The notes under the pieces are model-generated. The model searched no databases. It was not told the DNA's origin and saw only the letters and a list, made by a program, of their open reading frames with translations. From NCBI GenBank assembly GCA_012516075.1, contig JAAYXE010000142.1, positions 1-52,309 of the forward strand: a stretch of 52,309 bases of DNA, in the 5' to 3' direction. A program made the translations under genes and the position numbers. Origin of the DNA: Chloroflexota bacterium. GTDB lineage: Bacteria > Chloroflexota > Anaerolineae > Anaerolineales > UBA4823. Below, one piece after another: positions 50,454 to 52,309 of this stretch; position 1 is the stretch's first letter; the number at the start of each line of letters is the position of its first letter.

Positions 50454-51449
50454 CTAATTCCATTCGAGGGCAGAGCGTTTACTCCAGTACTCCTGCGGTG
50501 TTTCAGCCAGAGCATCGATCAGGGATGCTGTTTCAGCGCTCCAGGGAATGCGGAGTGCCTGGCAGTTCGACAGCAGCTGCTCCCGGGTTGCTGCTCCGCT
50601 CAAGACCACGCTGGCCCAGGGCTGGGCTAGTACCGCTGCCAGCGCCAGAGCATCCACCGTTGTATTGAGCTCACTTGCTGTGTTTTTAAGAACCGCCAGC
50701 CTGGGTGCAAATTCTGGGTCTGTGTTCTTTTCGGTCAATCTGCCGTTAGCCAGGGCCTCTTTTACTATTATCCCCCACCCTTCTCTGCTGGCCTGCTCAA
50801 GGACCGGTCCGGTTGATGGTTCCAGAAGATTCCAGGTTACCTGAACGCAGCCAAACAGGGGCACCCCGTCCATCCGGACTTCCATTGCTTTTTCCAGGGT
50901 CTGCCCCTGCGCCGGTCCGCTTAACGAAAGCCCGATCACCAATCCCTGCTCGCGATAGCGCGCAAGTTCCTCCAGCACCTCCCGATTCTCCAGGACACCG
51001 CTGTCCAGGGTCGCTGAATGAATCTGGTACAGGGACAGGTAAGGTTTGAGCAGCTCCTGGCTTTCCTGATACTGGCGCTGCAGCACGCTGAGAGAATGAT
51101 CTTTGACTTCGTGCTTCTCGGCTTTGACCTGCCACCCAGCGGTGTAGGTATATCCCCACTTGGAACCTATGGTCACCTCTTCCGGTGCAATGTTACGAGA
51201 GGTCAGCCAGCTCCCCAGGAAAGCCTCGGCGCGTCCGTAGGAGCGCGCCGCGTCGAAATAACGGATGCCGGCCTCCCAGGCTGCATCGAGCACTTCATGC
51301 GCATGGCGCTGCATGTACTCGACATCATAGTTTGCGCCCAGGTCTTCGGCATGGCCCAGATTGATATACCCGGGGCGGCCTAAAGCAGCCAGCCCCAGGC
51401 CTAAAGGTGTGACGAATAGACCTGTTTTTCCGAGAGGACGTTTTTCCAT
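50454..51449 (-). CDS. Aldo/keto reductase
   Basis: 331 aa from the second of two adjacent ATGs (51449), five bases after GAGG; the first (51452) and a frame beginning at 51479 are alternatives. NADPH-dependent TIM-barrel oxidoreductase. Seen: KRPLGKTGLFVTPLGLGLAA at the N-terminus, the catalytic Asp-Tyr in RYFDAARSYGRAEAFLGSWL, Lys in TIGSKWGYTYTAG, His in LYQIHSATLDSGVLENREVL, and cofactor residues in ASVVLSGAATREQLLSNCQA. All four catalytic residues are present. Substrate unknown; the first gene of a two-gene unit with the MFS exporter. Confidence 0.9.
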   Translation of the reverse strand: MEKRPLGKTGLFVTPLGLGLAALGRPGYINLGHAEDLGANYDVEYMQRHAHEVLDAAWEAGIRYFDAARSYGRAEAFLGSWLTSRNIAPEEVTIGSKWGYTYTAGWQVKAEKHEVKDHSLSVLQRQYQESQELLKPYLSLYQIHSATLDSGVLENREVLEELARYREQGLVIGLSLSGPAQGQTLEKAMEVRMDGVPLFGCVQVTWNLLEPSTGPVLEQASREGWGIIVKEALANGRLTEKNTDPEFAPRLAVLKNTASELNTTVDALALAAVLAQPWASVVLSGAATREQLLSNCQALRIPWSAETASLIDALAETPQEYWSKRSALEWN

Positions 51450-51584
51450 CATTACCTCGATTCTGGTTGGGAGCGACATTGCCAGTGCAGTGCTTGGAGA
51501 CGAGATGGGACGTTTGCAGGTTTTACCACCTGCTAAAAGTTTAGCATGAACCCTTGCGGATGATAAGGTGTGGGCAGGGAATGG

Positions 51585-52309
51585 TTATTCCTGCGCTGCC
51601 AGCAGTTTCATGGGATCGAGTGGAGAAAACCAGCCGCTGACACGCCAGTCGCAGTAGCCGCGCATTTCGGCTGCGCTTGCACTGGCATCATAATGAGCCA
51701 TTCCGTCCAGCCTTGCTCCAGCCGGGCCGGCACGAATCTCCAGATGGAGGTGAGGATTGAGCGCATTCCCTGAACCACCTACCTTTCCCAGGACCTGTCC
51801 GCATTCAACTTCATCTTCCGGCTGCACATGCGGTGGTTCCTGTAAATGGGCGTAAAGGAGATAAAGTGTGAGGTGTTCAGGATTCCAGGAAATCGAATCT
51901 GTGCGGTCCGGGCACGTGAGCGCCGGATCAGGTTGTATTTCCTGGACCTGTGCGGGAAAGTCCATGGCCTGAAGCACTGCGGCCGGAATATCTTCAAGCT
52001 GTGTTTCGACCAACACCGCGTTTCCATAAGGGAAGCGGTCTACAATAACCAGGGCGACCTTTCCCGGCAGTACAGCCTGTACTGCCCGGCCCTCGATTGC
52101 TAATTGCGTTACAGGGTCCAGATCAGTAAAATCGACACCGTAATGAGGATCATCTGAGCCGGGCGGGGGTGGATGATACGGGTTATTGATCATGTGGGGC
52201 AGTTCTTCGAGCTCCACATTTTCAAGCGGCGTGCAAATCTGAAATGCTGATGATATTTGGGTTGGAACCGGACTGGGGGAGCTTACAGGTTCAGGGGTTG
52301 GTGAGGCAG
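51585..52309 (-). CDS. M23-family metallopeptidase, 5' end outside the window
   Basis: Frame open from the right edge (first whole codon at 52307), so the N-terminus is missing; a GTG at 52217 is internal and not needed as the start. The visible N-terminal part is Pro/Thr/Ser-rich (SPTPEPVSSPSPVPTQ), like the tethers of exported lipoproteins here. The peptidase domain has PHYGVDFTDL (first His and Asp ligands), GKVALVIVDRFPYGNAVLVE, LYLLYAHLQEPP, VGGSGNALNPHLHLEIRAG (HLH ligand), so the LytM/M23 zinc site is complete. M23 enzymes cleave peptidoglycan cross-bridges or act as activators. About 240 aa of the protein are in the window. Confidence 0.85.
   Translation of the reverse strand, partial: ASPTPEPVSSPSPVPTQISSAFQICTPLENVELEELPHMINNPYHPPPPGSDDPHYGVDFTDLDPVTQLAIEGRAVQAVLPGKVALVIVDRFPYGNAVLVETQLEDIPAAVLQAMDFPAQVQEIQPDPALTCPDRTDSISWNPEHLTLYLLYAHLQEPPHVQPEDEVECGQVLGKVGGSGNALNPHLHLEIRAGPAGARLDGMAHYDASASAAEMRGYCDWRVSGWFSPLDPMKLLAAQE

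Overview
This 52.3 kb window looks like a chromosomal segment from a GC-rich, probably anaerobic member of the Chloroflexota (Anaerolineae-like). That placement is an inference. It rests on the Thr/Pro-rich linkers in exported proteins, a lipoprotein beta-propeller, a surface sortase, a GAT-GXGXG protein of the kind common in that phylum, and many GTG/TTG starts. No phage genes, insertion sequences, CRISPR arrays or rRNA were seen.

Layout. Bases 1-179 hold the 3' end of a plus-strand amidohydrolase, closed by a bidirectional terminator. From 35540 down to 235 every gene is on the minus strand. Read in transcription order, this run starts with a purine/ureide catabolism block (35540-22647): an 8-oxoguanine-deaminase-like enzyme, adenine deaminase, a GntR/UTRA regulator, a YgeY-type hydrolase, a YgeW-type carbamoyltransferase, carbamate kinase, and a complete BMP-type nucleoside ABC importer. 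Next come an endonuclease/exonuclease/phosphatase-family protein, threonine synthase, a GT2 glycosyltransferase and a TrpB-like PLP enzyme (22580-17913). A SNF2/SWIM helicase, a small unknown protein, a DUF2270-DUF2179 membrane fusion, a dihydropyrimidinase/hydantoinase and a beta-propeller lipoprotein follow (17696-9712). The run ends with three complex-I-like membrane subunits, a coiled-coil protein, SelB, and an unusual protein that carries both an LPXTG sorting signal and a sortase domain (9687-235).

At about 35.7 kb a divergent regulatory region carries tandem TTGTCnGACAA dyads and good promoters facing both ways. The plus strand then carries a stress-protein gene broken by an in-frame TAA, and a roughly 330-base structured region ending in a terminator. 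After it come a glutamate-synthase-like protein with two tandem barrels, an AraC-Ogt fusion, an EamA exporter and a GAT-GXGXG glutamate-synthase-like protein (35839-44358). The last part has a P1 peptidase (minus strand), a GT39-like membrane glycosyltransferase, an HDOD protein and a tRNA-Lys(CUU) with consensus promoter and terminator. A minus-strand DHA2 MFS exporter, an aldo/keto reductase and a partial M23 peptidase finish the window.

How the genes fit together. The importer, two purine deaminases, carbamoyltransferase, hydrolase, carbamate kinase and hydantoinase match the selenium-linked anaerobic purine breakdown clusters of enteric bacteria and clostridia. In those, carbamoyl phosphate is converted to ATP by carbamate kinase. 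SelB elsewhere in the same minus-strand run shows the genome has selenium biology, but the xanthine dehydrogenase and YgfK partners are not in the window. The split glutamate-synthase-like proteins could handle the released nitrogen; this is inference. The strongest novelty candidates are the sortase/substrate fusion, the tandem-barrel glutamate synthase with its structured leader, the reduced complex-I-like membrane module, and the dyad-controlled purine operon.
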